From contig CALWSP010000002.1 in assembly GCA_944384235.1 (NCBI GenBank), positions 57,592-121,591 on the forward strand: a DNA stretch of 64,000 bases. Direction: 5' to 3'. Origin of the DNA: an uncultured Clostridia bacterium. GTDB taxonomy: Bacteria; Bacillota; Clostridia; Lachnospirales; CAG-274. The position numbers were made by a program, and so were the translations under genes. Position 1 is the first letter of the stretch. Each line of letters opens with the position of its first letter. This document shows positions 18,420-27,403 of this stretch, piece by piece. The notes below the pieces were generated by a model. It did no database searches. It was not told where the DNA came from and was given only the letters and a program-made list of their open reading frames with translations.

Positions 18420-19700
18420 TTAAATCGCCCCTTCCATTATTATAACAGACTTACCACTTTCAAGCTTATTATTTTCGTAGTTTTCTGGTTTTGTGTTTCC
18501 GTATATTACGCAGTTTTTGCCTATTTCTAGGTTATCTGGAACTATGGTGTTATTTCCTATTACAGTTATTCCTGTGTTATAAATGTGTGGTTTTTCTTCG
18601 TTTGGAACATTTTCACCAATTCCCATTTTAACATTTGAACCAATAACTGTGTTTTGGTCTATTATACATCTTTCTATTATTGTGTTTTTGCCTATGTGGC
18701 AATTTTCCATAATTATGGAGTCTTTAACAATTGCCCCTTCTTCTATTGTTACATTTTTACTAAGGACAGAGTGGTGGACTGTTCCTTCTACTTGGCAACC
18801 TTCAGAAACTATGCTTGTTTTTATATCTGAGTTTATGCCAGAGTACATAGGTGGCTGAAGGTCGCTTTTTGTGTATATTTTCCAGAAATATTCATAGAGG
18901 TTAAACTCTGGGAGAGTTTTTATAAGCTCCATATTTGCTGCCCAATAGGATTCTATTGTTCCAACATCTTTCCAATAGTCTTTAAATCTATAAGCGTATA
19001 AAGTCATTGATTTTTCTAACATTGACGGTATTATATGTTTGCCAAAGTCGCTATCGCTATGGATTTTATTATCTTCTATAAGGGCTGCTCTTAATTTATC
19101 CCAAGTGAAAATATAAATTCCCATACTTGCTAAATTACTTTTTGGGTGTTCTGGCTTTTCTTCAAATTCGTAGATTTTATCGTTTTCATCGGCGTTCATA
19201 ATTCCAAACCTACTAGCTTCTTCCATACTTACTTCTAAAACTGCTATTGTTACATCACAGTTATGTTCTTTATGGTATTTTAGCATAGCGGAATAGTCCA
19301 TTTTATAGATGTGGTCGCCTGATAAGATGAGGACATATTCTGGGTTGTTTGCATCTATATAGTCTATGTTTTGGTATATAGCATTTGCTGTTCCAGAATA
19401 CCATTCTCCAACTTCTCCCTCACGCATATGTGGAGCAAGGGTTGCTACGCCACCATTTCTTGTGTCTAAGTCCCAAGGTACGCCTATGCCTATGTGTTGG
19501 TTTAGGGTTAGAGGTTGATATTGTGTTAAAATACCTACTGTTTCAACACCAGAATTTACACAGTTACTCATTGGGAAATCTATTATACGATATTTGCCAC
19601 CAAAAGCAACAGCAGGCTTAGCTTTATCCATTGTAAGAATACCAAGTCTACTTCCTTGCCCACCTGCTAAAAGCATTGCCATCATTTCTTTTTTTCGCAT
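18420..19700 (-). CDS. glgC: Glucose-1-phosphate adenylyltransferase GlgC
   Basis: Makes ADP-glucose from glucose-1-phosphate and ATP, the committed step of glycogen synthesis. [40 protein letters not shown] and FEEKPEHP are all present, followed by the beta-helix domain. The start chosen (19700) gives MRKKEMMAM and has GGAGG ten bases upstream; longer in-frame starts lie before the ribosome binding site. Length is 426 residues. glgA, glgB and glgP are not in the window. Confidence 0.95.
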   Translation of the reverse strand: MRKKEMMAMLLAGGQGSRLGILTMDKAKPAVAFGGKYRIIDFPMSNCVNSGVETVGILTQYQPLTLNQHIGIGVPWDLDTRNGGVATLAPHMREGEVGEWYSGTANAIYQNIDYIDANNPEYVLILSGDHIYKMDYSAMLKYHKEHNCDVTIAVLEVSMEEASRFGIMNADENDKIYEFEEKPEHPKSNLASMGIYIFTWDKLRAALIEDNKIHSDSDFGKHIIPSMLEKSMTLYAYRFKDYWKDVGTIESYWAANMELIKTLPEFNLYEYFWKIYTKSDLQPPMYSGINSDIKTSIVSEGCQVEGTVHHSVLSKNVTIEEGAIVKDSIIMENCHIGKNTIIERCIIDQNTVIGSNVKMGIGENVPNEEKPHIYNTGITVIGNNTIVPDNLEIGKNCVIYGNTKPENYENNKLESGKSVIIMEGAI

Positions 19701-19989
19701 AGCATTAATACCTCCGTTCACAAAATGTTTATATAGATATAATAACATATTTTAGTATTAAATTACAAGAAAAATTATTTAAAAATTAATATTTTAATTA
19801 AAATAGAATTAAAGAATTAGTTTTATAAAAATTAAATTTGTGATATAATACTTAAAAAGGTTAGAAAAGAGTTAAATTTATATACAAAATATATAAAATT
19901 TATATTTTATATTAAATATATAAATTTAGTGGCTTTTTTATGTAAAATAAGTTAATATTAAAGTAAATATATTTTGTGGAGGATATGTT
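19701..19989. other. AT-rich divergent intergenic region between glgC and nadE
   Basis: About 290 bp, almost all A and T, with no open frame worth calling. For nadE there is an extended -10 element TGATATAAT at 19841-19849 with no clear -35. Downstream lies a 12-bp perfect inverted repeat (19873-19884 and 19917-19928) made only of A and T, in what would be the nadE leader. Ribosome binding sites for both genes are at the two ends. Confidence 0.5.
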
Positions 19990-21939
19990 ATGAAGTTTGG
20001 TTTTATAAAGGTAGCAGCCTCAACGCCTAAGGTTAGGGTAGCTGATTGTAAATTTAACTGCGAAAACATTATAAACGATATAAATTTAGCTTATGAAAAA
20101 AAGGCTGGAATTATTGTTTTTCCTGAGCTTAGCATTACAGGATACACTTGTGGGGATTTATTTTTGCAAAAAAGGCTTATAGATTCATCTTATGATTGCA
20201 TTGAGCAAATTAGAGATTTTTCAAAGGGAAAAGAAATTTTAGTTGTTGTAGGAGCTCCTTTTGATTATTTAGGAAAGTTATACAACTGTGGCTTTATTAT
20301 ATACAATGGCAAAATTCTTGCAATTATTCCTAAAACATTTTTACCTAACTACAACGAGTTTTATGAAATGAGATGGTTTAACGAGGCTCTTACAGAAAAC
20401 AAGAAAATTGAGTTTTTAGGGGACAATGTAGTTTTTGGAACTAAGGTTTTAGTTCAGTCAAAGGAGATTAAAGAGTTAAGAGTTGGGTTTGAAATTTGCG
20501 AAGATTTGTGGAGTGTTATGCCTCCATCTTTAAGCCATTCATTAGCTGGAGCTACAATTATTGCTAATTTATCTGCTGGAAACGAAATTACAGGAAAGTC
20601 TATTTACAGAAAAGAGCTTGTAAAGAGCCAATCTGCAAGAATAATTGGTGGATATATATATGCTTGTCAAGGCGATGGAGAGTCTACAACTGATGTTGTA
20701 TTTTCTGGGCATAATTTAATTTGCGAAAACGGAAATGTTTTAAATGAGTCTAAGTTGTTTGAAAACGGAATAATATATTCAGACATAGATGTTTCTAGGT
20801 TATATAACGAAAGGTGTAAAAACACAAGTTTTAGGGCAAATGACGATGGATATGAAGTTATTGAAATTGAATTTAAAGGTTTTGATTACAAGATTGACAG
20901 GTTTATTGACCCACACCCATTTGTGCCTAAAAACCAGAGAAAAAGAGATGAAAGATGCAACGAAATTATTAACATTCAAGCTCACGGTTTGAAAAAGAGA
21001 ATTGAGCATATTGGAAACAAAAATGTTATAATTGGAATTAGTGGTGGTCTTGATTCTACTCAAGCTTTAATTGTTGCTGACAGAGCTTACGAGCTTCTTG
21101 GACTTGACAAAAAGGGGATTATAGCTGTTACTATGCCAAGTTTTGGAACTACTGACAGAACTTACAACAACGCTATTAACCTTGTTAAAAGAATTGGTGC
21201 AACGTTAATTGAAGTTGACATTAAAAAGGCTGTTTTACAGCATTTTGAGGACATTGGGCATAGTAGCGAAAAGCACGATTTGACTTATGAAAATTCTCAA
21301 GCTAGGCAAAGGACTATGGTGCTTATGAACCTTGCTTCTAAATATAACGGTTTTGTTATTGGAACTGGTGATTTAAGCGAGCTTGCCCTTGGCTGGGCAA
21401 CTTACAATGGCGACCATATGAGTATGTATGGCGTGAACTGTTCTGTTCCAAAGACTTTAATTAAGTATCTTATTGAGTATTATGCTGAAACAACTAAAGA
21501 CGAAGTTTTAAGGGATATTTTAATGGATATATTAGACACTCCTGTTTCTCCAGAGCTTTTACCGCCAGATGAAAAAGGGGAAATAGCACAAATTACAGAA
21601 GATGTTGTTGGGCCTTACGAACTACACGATTTCTTTTTATACAATATGATGAGGTTAAGTTTTGAGCCAGACAAGATTTTTTATTTAGCTAAAATTGCTT
21701 TTGAAAACAAGTATGATGAAAAAGTTATTTACAAGTGGCTTAGAACTTTTTATTGGAGATTTTTCTCACAGCAATTTAAGAGAAATTGCATACCTGACGG
21801 GCCTAAAGTTGGTTCTGTAAGCCTTAGCCCTAGAGGCGACTGGAGAATGCCTAGCGACGCTTCTAGCAGAGAGTGGCTTGTTGTTTTAGACGAGATTGGT
21901 ATGGAGCTTGAGCTTAAATATGGGGCTTTAGAAAAATAA
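19990..21939 (+). CDS. nadE: Glutamine-dependent NAD+ synthetase NadE
   Basis: Amidates nicotinic acid adenine dinucleotide to NAD, with ammonia tunnelled from glutamine. The N-terminal nitrilase-like glutaminase carries Glu46 (FPELSITGY), Lys in PKTFLPNYNEFYE and Cys in GFEICEDLW. The C-terminal synthetase has the PPi loop GISGGLDST and GTGDLSELALGW. At 649 residues it is the two-domain bacterial/eukaryotic-like form rather than the short ammonia-dependent enzyme. AGGAGG-like GGAGG precedes ATG. It is the first gene of a plus-strand run with ddl and murI, though a gap of 65 bp separates it from ddl. Confidence 0.96.
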   Translation: MKFGFIKVAASTPKVRVADCKFNCENIINDINLAYEKKAGIIVFPELSITGYTCGDLFLQKRLIDSSYDCIEQIRDFSKGKEILVVVGAPFDYLGKLYNCGFIIYNGKILAIIPKTFLPNYNEFYEMRWFNEALTENKKIEFLGDNVVFGTKVLVQSKEIKELRVGFEICEDLWSVMPPSLSHSLAGATIIANLSAGNEITGKSIYRKELVKSQSARIIGGYIYACQGDGESTTDVVFSGHNLICENGNVLNESKLFENGIIYSDIDVSRLYNERCKNTSFRANDDGYEVIEIEFKGFDYKIDRFIDPHPFVPKNQRKRDERCNEIINIQAHGLKKRIEHIGNKNVIIGISGGLDSTQALIVADRAYELLGLDKKGIIAVTMPSFGTTDRTYNNAINLVKRIGATLIEVDIKKAVLQHFEDIGHSSEKHDLTYENSQARQRTMVLMNLASKYNGFVIGTGDLSELALGWATYNGDHMSMYGVNCSVPKTLIKYLIEYYAETTKDEVLRDILMDILDTPVSPELLPPDEKGEIAQITEDVVGPYELHDFFLYNMMRLSFEPDKIFYLAKIAFENKYDEKVIYKWLRTFYWRFFSQQFKRNCIPDGPKVGSVSLSPRGDWRMPSDASSREWLVVLDEIGMELELKYGALEK

Positions 21940-22004
21940 CACTTGTGTAAAATGTTTTTTCGGTATAAAATATAAATTAATTGAGTTTGAAAGGAGTTAG
22001 TTAA

Positions 22005-23069
22005 ATGGCTAAAAAGGTTATTGCAGTTTTATTTGGTGGCCAATCTTCTGAACACGAGGTTTCAAAGGTTAGTGCTGCAAATGTTATTTCTAAAATAAAT
22101 CAAGACAAGTACACAGTTATTCCAATTTATATAACAAAAGAAGGGCATTGGCTTTTATATGACGGGCCAGTTGAAAACATTAAAAACGACAACTGGCAGA
22201 AATACGCAACTTCTGCTATTATAAGCCCAGACGCTACTCACAAGGGAATTTTTAGAATTGTTGGGGACAAATTAAAGCTTATTCCTATTGACCTTGTGTT
22301 CCCTGTTTTACACGGGCTTAACGGCGAGGACGGAACTATCCAAGGGCTTTTAGAGCTTGCTAAAATTCCTTATGTTGGGTGCGGTGTTTTATCTTCTGCT
22401 GTTAGTATGAACAAGGCTTATACAAAAATTGTTGTAGACAGAATTGGTGTTGACCAAGCAAAGTTTGTTGTGGTTTACAGAAATGAAGTTGAAAACAACA
22501 TTGAAAGCTGTATTGAAAAAATTGAGCAAATTGGCGAATATCCTTTATTTATTAAGCCTGCGTGTGCTGGCTCTAGTGTTGGTGTTAGCAAGGCTCATAA
22601 CAGAGATGAGCTTGTTGACGCTCTTTGGGTTGCGGCTAAAGAGGACAGAACTATTTTAGTTGAAGAAAATATAAATGGTGTGGAGCTTGAGTGTGCTGTG
22701 CTTGGAAACTCTGAAGTTAAAGCATCTGCAATTGGCCAAGTGTTGCCTGCTGCTGAATTTTATGACTTTGACGCAAAGTATAACAACAAAGAGTCTAAGA
22801 CAGTTATTCCTGCTCCAATTCCTGAAAATAAGGCTGATGAAATTAGAGAAAAGGCTGTTAAGATTTTTAAGGCTTTAGATGGTAGAGGGCTTTCAAGAGT
22901 TGACTTTTTTATGGAAGAAAGCGGGAGAATTGTATTTAACGAAATTAACACACTACCTGGATTTACGCCTATAAGTATGTATACTATGTTATTTAACGAA
23001 ATTGGCATTAGCACAGAAGAATTAGTTGACAAAATTATAGACTTAGGTTTTAGCAGAAATGAGGACTAA
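22005..23069 (+). CDS. ddl: D-alanine--D-alanine ligase
   Basis: ATP-grasp ligase that makes D-Ala-D-Ala for peptidoglycan stem peptides in the cytoplasm. N-terminal FGGQSSEHEVS, central VGCGVLSSAVSMNK, FIKPACAGSSVGVSK and C-terminal FNEINTLPGFTPISMY are all characteristic. Its 354 residues are normal. It is three bases before murI, so D-Ala-D-Ala and D-Glu supply are coupled in one transcript. I did not try to predict D-Lac versus D-Ala specificity. Confidence 0.96.
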   Translation: MAKKVIAVLFGGQSSEHEVSKVSAANVISKINQDKYTVIPIYITKEGHWLLYDGPVENIKNDNWQKYATSAIISPDATHKGIFRIVGDKLKLIPIDLVFPVLHGLNGEDGTIQGLLELAKIPYVGCGVLSSAVSMNKAYTKIVVDRIGVDQAKFVVVYRNEVENNIESCIEKIEQIGEYPLFIKPACAGSSVGVSKAHNRDELVDALWVAAKEDRTILVEENINGVELECAVLGNSEVKASAIGQVLPAAEFYDFDAKYNNKESKTVIPAPIPENKADEIREKAVKIFKALDGRGLSRVDFFMEESGRIVFNEINTLPGFTPISMYTMLFNEIGISTEELVDKIIDLGFSRNED

Positions 23070-23072
23070 ATT

Positions 23073-23879
23073 ATGGATAACAGACCTATTGGTGTTTTTG
23101 ATTCTGGTGTTGGCGGGCTAACTGTTGTTAAGCAAATTATGAAAGTTTTGCCAAATGAAAACCTTGTTTATTTTGGCGACACTGCAAGAGTTCCTTACGG
23201 CTCTAAAAGCAAGGAGACTGTTACAAAGTTTTCTGAGCAAATTATTAGGTTTTTACTTACAAAAGATGTTAAGGCTGTTGTTATTGCTTGCAACACTGTT
23301 AGTTCAAACTGTTATGATGATTTAGCTAAGAAGTTTGAAAATTTGCCTATTATTGAAGTTGTTACACCTGGAGTTGAAAGCTGTTTAAAGGCAACCAAAA
23401 ACAACAGAGTTGGGCTTATTGGAACTAACGGAACTGTTAGTTCAGGTGCTTATGAAAGAAAGTTAAAAAAGTCAAAAGAAGATATTTCAGTTTTTAAAAG
23501 AGCTTGTTCTTTATTTGTTCCTTTAGCAGAAGAAGGCTGGATTGACAACGAAGTTGCTAAGCTAACGGTTAAAGAATATTTAAAGGGTTTAGTTGAAAAA
23601 GATATTGACACTTTAATTTTAGGTTGCACTCATTACCCTATTTTAAAAGCGGTTATTGGCCAATTTGTTGGGGAAAAGGTTAAAATTGTTGACCCAGCAA
23701 AAGCTACTGCTTACAAGTTAAAAGAATGTTTAGAAAAAAACGACATCATTAATTTAAGTTTAAAAGAGGGCAACAGAAAGTTTTATGTTAGCGACAACTA
23801 TGCTCATTTTGACAAAATATGTGAAACTGTTTTAAAGTACACTTGCAAGGCTGAAAAAGTTGACATTGAAAAATATTAA
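23073..23879 (+). CDS. murI: Glutamate racemase MurI
   Basis: Interconverts L- and D-glutamate for peptidoglycan. The two catalytic cysteines are in ACNTVSSN (Cys73) and GCTHYPIL (about 184), with the N-terminal FDSGVGGLTV aspartate. It has 268 residues and lies directly downstream of ddl (three bases). No intrinsic terminator is visible between its stop and the thrS T-box. Confidence 0.96.
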   Translation: MDNRPIGVFDSGVGGLTVVKQIMKVLPNENLVYFGDTARVPYGSKSKETVTKFSEQIIRFLLTKDVKAVVIACNTVSSNCYDDLAKKFENLPIIEVVTPGVESCLKATKNNRVGLIGTNGTVSSGAYERKLKKSKEDISVFKRACSLFVPLAEEGWIDNEVAKLTVKEYLKGLVEKDIDTLILGCTHYPILKAVIGQFVGEKVKIVDPAKATAYKLKECLEKNDIINLSLKEGNRKFYVSDNYAHFDKICETVLKYTCKAEKVDIEKY

Positions 23880-23949
23880 TACATAAGTTTGTAAAAAATA
23901 TTGTATTTGGCTTATTTTAACTCTTGACTTATTTTTAAGTTGGTGTTAT

Positions 23950-24170
23950 TATGATATTGATTAAAATGTTGATAGGGACAGTAGCCCTTGTGTGTCATTT
24001 AAGAGAGGAGTATCTTGGCTGTGAATACTCTATGATTGCAAGATGTGAAAACTACCCTGGAGTGGCTCTAATAAAGCCCGGTTGACTGCCGTTATTTAGT
24101 TTAAAGTGATAGCTTTTTTGCTATAATTAGGGTGGAACCACGGTAACTCGTCCCTTTGGGATTTGTTACC
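23950..24170 (+). ncRNA. T-box riboswitch controlling thrS
   Basis: A tRNA-sensing leader upstream of threonyl-tRNA synthetase. The 14-nt T-box AGGGTGGAACCACG is at 24129-24142. The terminator hairpin GGTAAC ... GTTACC (about 24142-24168) is followed by seven T residues, and the T-box can pair with its 5' part to form the antiterminator. Stem I carries a GAGTA motif near 24008. The specifier region reads GAAAACTACC; ACT (24051-24053) and ACC (24054-24056) are both threonine codons, matching the downstream gene. Uncharged tRNA-Thr should favour readthrough. The 5' boundary is approximate. Confidence 0.93.
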
Positions 24171-24212
24171 GTTTTTTTATTTGTTAAAAATTTTAGAAAA
24201 GGAGAAAAAATT

Positions 24213-26120
24213 ATGATTAATGTTACTTTAAAAGACGGAAGCGTTAAGTCTTATGAAGCTGGTATTTCTGTAATTGATGTTGCTAAAGACTTAAGCGAAG
24301 GTTTAGCTAGAAACGCTTGTTGTGGCATTATAAACGGTGATGTTGCAGATTTAAGAGATGAGATAAAGAGCGATTGTGAGCTTGAAATTTGTACTTTTGA
24401 CTCTCCAGAGGGTAAAAGAGCTTTTAGACACACTGCTTCTCATATTTTAGCTCAAGCTGTTAAGAGATTATATCCTGAGGCTAAGTTAGCTATTGGTCCA
24501 TCAACTGAAGATGGTTTTTATTATGATTTTGACGATGTAGTTTTTAACCCTGAAGATTTTGAGAAAATTGAGAAGGAAATGAAAAAAATTGTTAAGGAAA
24601 ATCTTTCTATTGAAAGGTTTGTTCTTCCTAGAGATGAGGCTATTAAGCTTATGGAAGAAAAAAACGAGCCTTACAAGGTTGAGCTTATTAACGATTTGCC
24701 TGAGGACGAAGTTATTTCTTTCTATCAAATGGGTGAGTTTGTAGACCTTTGTGCTGGCCCTCACCTTATGAGCACAAAATATTGCAAGGCTATTAAGATT
24801 ATGAGTGTTGCTGGTGCTTACTGGAGAGGTAGCGAGAAAAACAAAATGCTTTCTAGACTTTATGCAACAGCATTTACTAAAGCTAGTGACCTTGAGGCAT
24901 ATATTAATATGCTTGAAGAAGCTAAAAAAAGAGACCACAGAAAACTTGGCAAAGAGTTAGGCCTTTTCTGTATTCTTGACGAAGGCCCTGGTTTTCCATT
25001 TTTCTTACCTAAGGGTATGGTGTTAAAAAACACTTTATTAGAATACTGGAGAAAAATTCACAACGAAGCTGGTTATGTTGAAATTCAAACTCCTATGATG
25101 CTTAACAGACAGCTTTGGGAACGTTCTGGCCACTGGGACCACTACAAAGAAAATATGTATACTACTAAGATTGATGATGTAGACTTTGCTGTTAAGCCTA
25201 TGAACTGCCCTGGTGGTATGCTTGTTTATATGCAAGAGCCTCATTCATACCGTGACTTACCTATTAGAGCAGGTGAAATTGGTTTAGTTCACCGCCACGA
25301 AAAAAGTGGTGCTTTACACGGCCTTATGAGAGTTCGTTGTTTCTCTCAAGACGATGCTCATATTTTTATGACTCCTGAGCAGATTAAAGACGAAATTAAG
25401 GGCGTTGTTAAATTAATTGACGAAGTTTACACTTTGTTTGGTTTTGATTACCACATTGAGCTTTCAACTAGACCAGAAGACTCTATGGGCTCTGACGAGG
25501 ATTGGGAAAGAGCAACTGAAGGCTTAAAAGGCGCTTTAGACGAGCTTGGCAGAGATTATGTTATAAACGAGGGCGATGGTGCTTTTTATGGACCTAAGAT
25601 TGACTTCCACCTTGAGGACTCTTTAGGCAGAACTTGGCAGTGTGGTACTATTCAGCTTGATATGCAGTTACCTGAAAGGTTTGAGCTTGAATACACTGAC
25701 AGCGACGGTTCTAAAAAGCGTCCAGTTATGATTCACAGAGTTGTGTTTGGTTCTGTTGAAAGATTTATTGGCATTTTAACTGAGCATTTTGCTGGGCATT
25801 TCCCAACTTGGTTAGCTCCTGTTCAAGTTAAGGTTCTTCCTATTTCTGACAAATATGCTGACTATGCTGTTAAGGTAGAAAAGGAATTAAAGGCTAATGG
25901 TGTTAGAGTTGAAACTGACCACAGAGCTGAAAAAATTGGTTACAAAATTAGAGAAGCTAGAAACGAAAGAGTTCCTTATATTTTAGTTGTTGGCGAAAAA
26001 GAGGCTGAGGAAAACACTGTTTCTGTAAGATGCAAGGGCGAGGACCTTGGCAGCTTCAAACTTGAAGAATTTGTGAAAGACCTTACAGAAGAAATTGAAA
26101 ACAAAACTAAAAGATGGTAA
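24213..26120 (+). CDS. thrS: Threonyl-tRNA synthetase
   Basis: Class II aminoacyl-tRNA synthetase. In order: TGS domain (1-62), the editing SAD domain with HTASHILAQA and CAGPHL, the catalytic core with motif 2 VHRHEKSGALHGLMRVR and zinc-site MNCPGG, motif 3 MIHRVVFGSVERFIGIL, and a C-terminal anticodon domain. The start at 24213 follows AAGGAGA; a longer frame back to 24156 would run through the T-box terminator and is not credible. Length 635 is standard. Regulated by the T-box upstream. Confidence 0.97.
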   Translation: MINVTLKDGSVKSYEAGISVIDVAKDLSEGLARNACCGIINGDVADLRDEIKSDCELEICTFDSPEGKRAFRHTASHILAQAVKRLYPEAKLAIGPSTEDGFYYDFDDVVFNPEDFEKIEKEMKKIVKENLSIERFVLPRDEAIKLMEEKNEPYKVELINDLPEDEVISFYQMGEFVDLCAGPHLMSTKYCKAIKIMSVAGAYWRGSEKNKMLSRLYATAFTKASDLEAYINMLEEAKKRDHRKLGKELGLFCILDEGPGFPFFLPKGMVLKNTLLEYWRKIHNEAGYVEIQTPMMLNRQLWERSGHWDHYKENMYTTKIDDVDFAVKPMNCPGGMLVYMQEPHSYRDLPIRAGEIGLVHRHEKSGALHGLMRVRCFSQDDAHIFMTPEQIKDEIKGVVKLIDEVYTLFGFDYHIELSTRPEDSMGSDEDWERATEGLKGALDELGRDYVINEGDGAFYGPKIDFHLEDSLGRTWQCGTIQLDMQLPERFELEYTDSDGSKKRPVMIHRVVFGSVERFIGILTEHFAGHFPTWLAPVQVKVLPISDKYADYAVKVEKELKANGVRVETDHRAEKIGYKIREARNERVPYILVVGEKEAEENTVSVRCKGEDLGSFKLEEFVKDLTEEIENKTKRW

Positions 26121-26121
26121 C

Positions 26122-26152
26122 AAAAAAGCGACTTTTTAGTCGCTTTTTTTTA
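26122..26152 (+). terminator. Intrinsic terminator of thrS
   Basis: Stem AAAAAGCGACT / AGTCGCTTTTT with a short T-rich loop and eight T residues, immediately after the stop codon. Confidence 0.94.
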
Positions 26153-26237
26153 AATAAAAAAAGGAAATTTTATTCTTTTATAGAATATAATTTAGCATAG
26201 AGGTTTAAAAAAATTGGCATATGCAAAATAAAATTTG

Positions 26238-26266
26238 TTGCTTATATTATTTTGGTATGTTATAAT
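26238..26266 (+). promoter_or_regulatory. Vegetative promoter of fba
   Basis: TTGCTT (26238-26243), 17 bp, TATAAT (26261-26266), 36 bp before the fba start. The upstream thrS terminator confirms fba needs its own promoter. Confidence 0.75.
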
Positions 26267-26302
26267 AAAATCAATTAAAATACATACAAGGAGGGCGTTA
26301 TT

Positions 26303-27250
26303 ATGGCTTTAGTTACAACAAAGGAAATGTTTGAAAAGGCATTTAAAGGCAACTATGCAATTGGTGCTTTTAACATTAACAATATGGAAATTATTCAGGG
26401 TGTTTTAAAGGGTGCTGCTAATAAAAATTCTGCAGTTATTCTTCAATGCTCAAAATCTGCTTTAAAGTACGCAGGACCTAAGTGTTTACTTAAAATGGTT
26501 GAGTCTATTTCTGAGGAATATGGTGTAGATGTTGCTTTACATCTTGACCACGGCCCAGACCTTGAAACTATTAAGCTTTGTGTTGAAAATGGCTTTACTT
26601 CTGTTATGTTTGACGGTTCTCACTACGACTACGAGGAGAATGTTGCAAAGACTAAAGAGGTTGTTGAGTATGCTCACGCTCACGGTGTTGTTGTTGAGGC
26701 TGAGCTTGGCAAACTTGCTGGTGTAGAGGACGATGTTAAGGTTGACGCTGCTCACGCAACTTACACTGACCCTGACCAAGCTGTGGATTTTGTTAAAAGA
26801 ACTGGCGTGGACTCTTTAGCTATTGCTATTGGTACTAGCCACGGTGCTTACAAGTTTAAAGGCGAGGCTAAGCTTGATTTTGACAGACTTGCTACTATTA
26901 CTGAAAAACTTGAGGCTAACGGCTTTAAGAATTTCCCTATTGTTTTACACGGCGCTTCTAGTGTTGACCCTGCTGTTATTGAAATGTGCAACAAATATGG
27001 TGGCTCTATAAAGGGTGCTAGCGGTATTCCTATTGATATGCTTAGAAAGGCTTCTAGTATGGCTGTTTGCAAGATTAATATGGATACTGACATTAGACTT
27101 GCTATGACTGCTGGTATTAGAAAAACATTAGCTGAAAAACCTGACAATTTTGACCCAAGAAGCTATTTAAGCGTTGGTAGAGATATGATTGAACAATTAG
27201 TTGAATACAAAATTGAAAATGTTTTAGGCTCTGTTGACTCTATGAAATAA
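26303..27250 (+). CDS. fba: Class II fructose-1,6-bisphosphate aldolase
   Basis: Zinc-dependent glycolytic aldolase, cytoplasmic. The metal-binding and active-site segments are visible: HLDHGPD, VEAELGKLAGVEDD, AIGTSHGAYKF and IVLHGASSVD, with the phosphate-binding KINMDTDIR near the end. At 315 residues it belongs to the family related to GatY/KbaY and to the aldolases of anaerobic protists such as Giardia. It is monocistronic, with GGAGG before the ATG and a promoter of its own. No clear terminator lies directly after its stop. Confidence 0.95.
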   Translation: MALVTTKEMFEKAFKGNYAIGAFNINNMEIIQGVLKGAANKNSAVILQCSKSALKYAGPKCLLKMVESISEEYGVDVALHLDHGPDLETIKLCVENGFTSVMFDGSHYDYEENVAKTKEVVEYAHAHGVVVEAELGKLAGVEDDVKVDAAHATYTDPDQAVDFVKRTGVDSLAIAIGTSHGAYKFKGEAKLDFDRLATITEKLEANGFKNFPIVLHGASSVDPAVIEMCNKYGGSIKGASGIPIDMLRKASSMAVCKINMDTDIRLAMTAGIRKTLAEKPDNFDPRSYLSVGRDMIEQLVEYKIENVLGSVDSMK

Positions 27251-27269
27251 GAATATTTTTTAAAAAGGC

Positions 27270-27298
27270 TTGAAAAATTATTTTTGTTGTGCTATTAT
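27270..27298 (+). promoter_or_regulatory. Promoter of the IMP dehydrogenase gene
   Basis: TTGAAA (27270-27275), 17 bp, TATTAT (27293-27298). It would give a leader of about 100 nt before the guaB start, which contains the hairpin at 27331-27361. Confidence 0.6.
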
Positions 27299-27330
27299 AT
27301 TTTTTAAATTATTTATTTAATTTTATATAC

Positions 27331-27361
27331 AAAGGCGATTGTGTTTTTTACAATCGTTTTT
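27331..27361 (+). terminator. Terminator-like hairpin in the guaB leader
   Basis: CGATTGT / ACAATCG (27336-27342 and 27350-27356) extends by G-U and A-T pairs and is followed by five T residues. It is either the late terminator of fba or, because a good promoter lies between fba and it, an attenuator in the guaB leader. Confidence 0.55.
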
Positions 27362-27403
27362 GTCATTTATTACAATACTTTTTTTACAAAGGAGATTACA
27401 AAA

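Noticed and set aside
24501..24938. Open frame of 145 codons opposite thrS
   Set aside because: Antisense shadow of a conserved gene, Phe/Lys/Asn-rich, with no recognisable domain.
27341..27403. N-terminal extension of IMP dehydrogenase from the upstream in-frame start
   Set aside because: It would translate the leader hairpin and lies before the AAGGAG site; the conserved protein starts at 27404.
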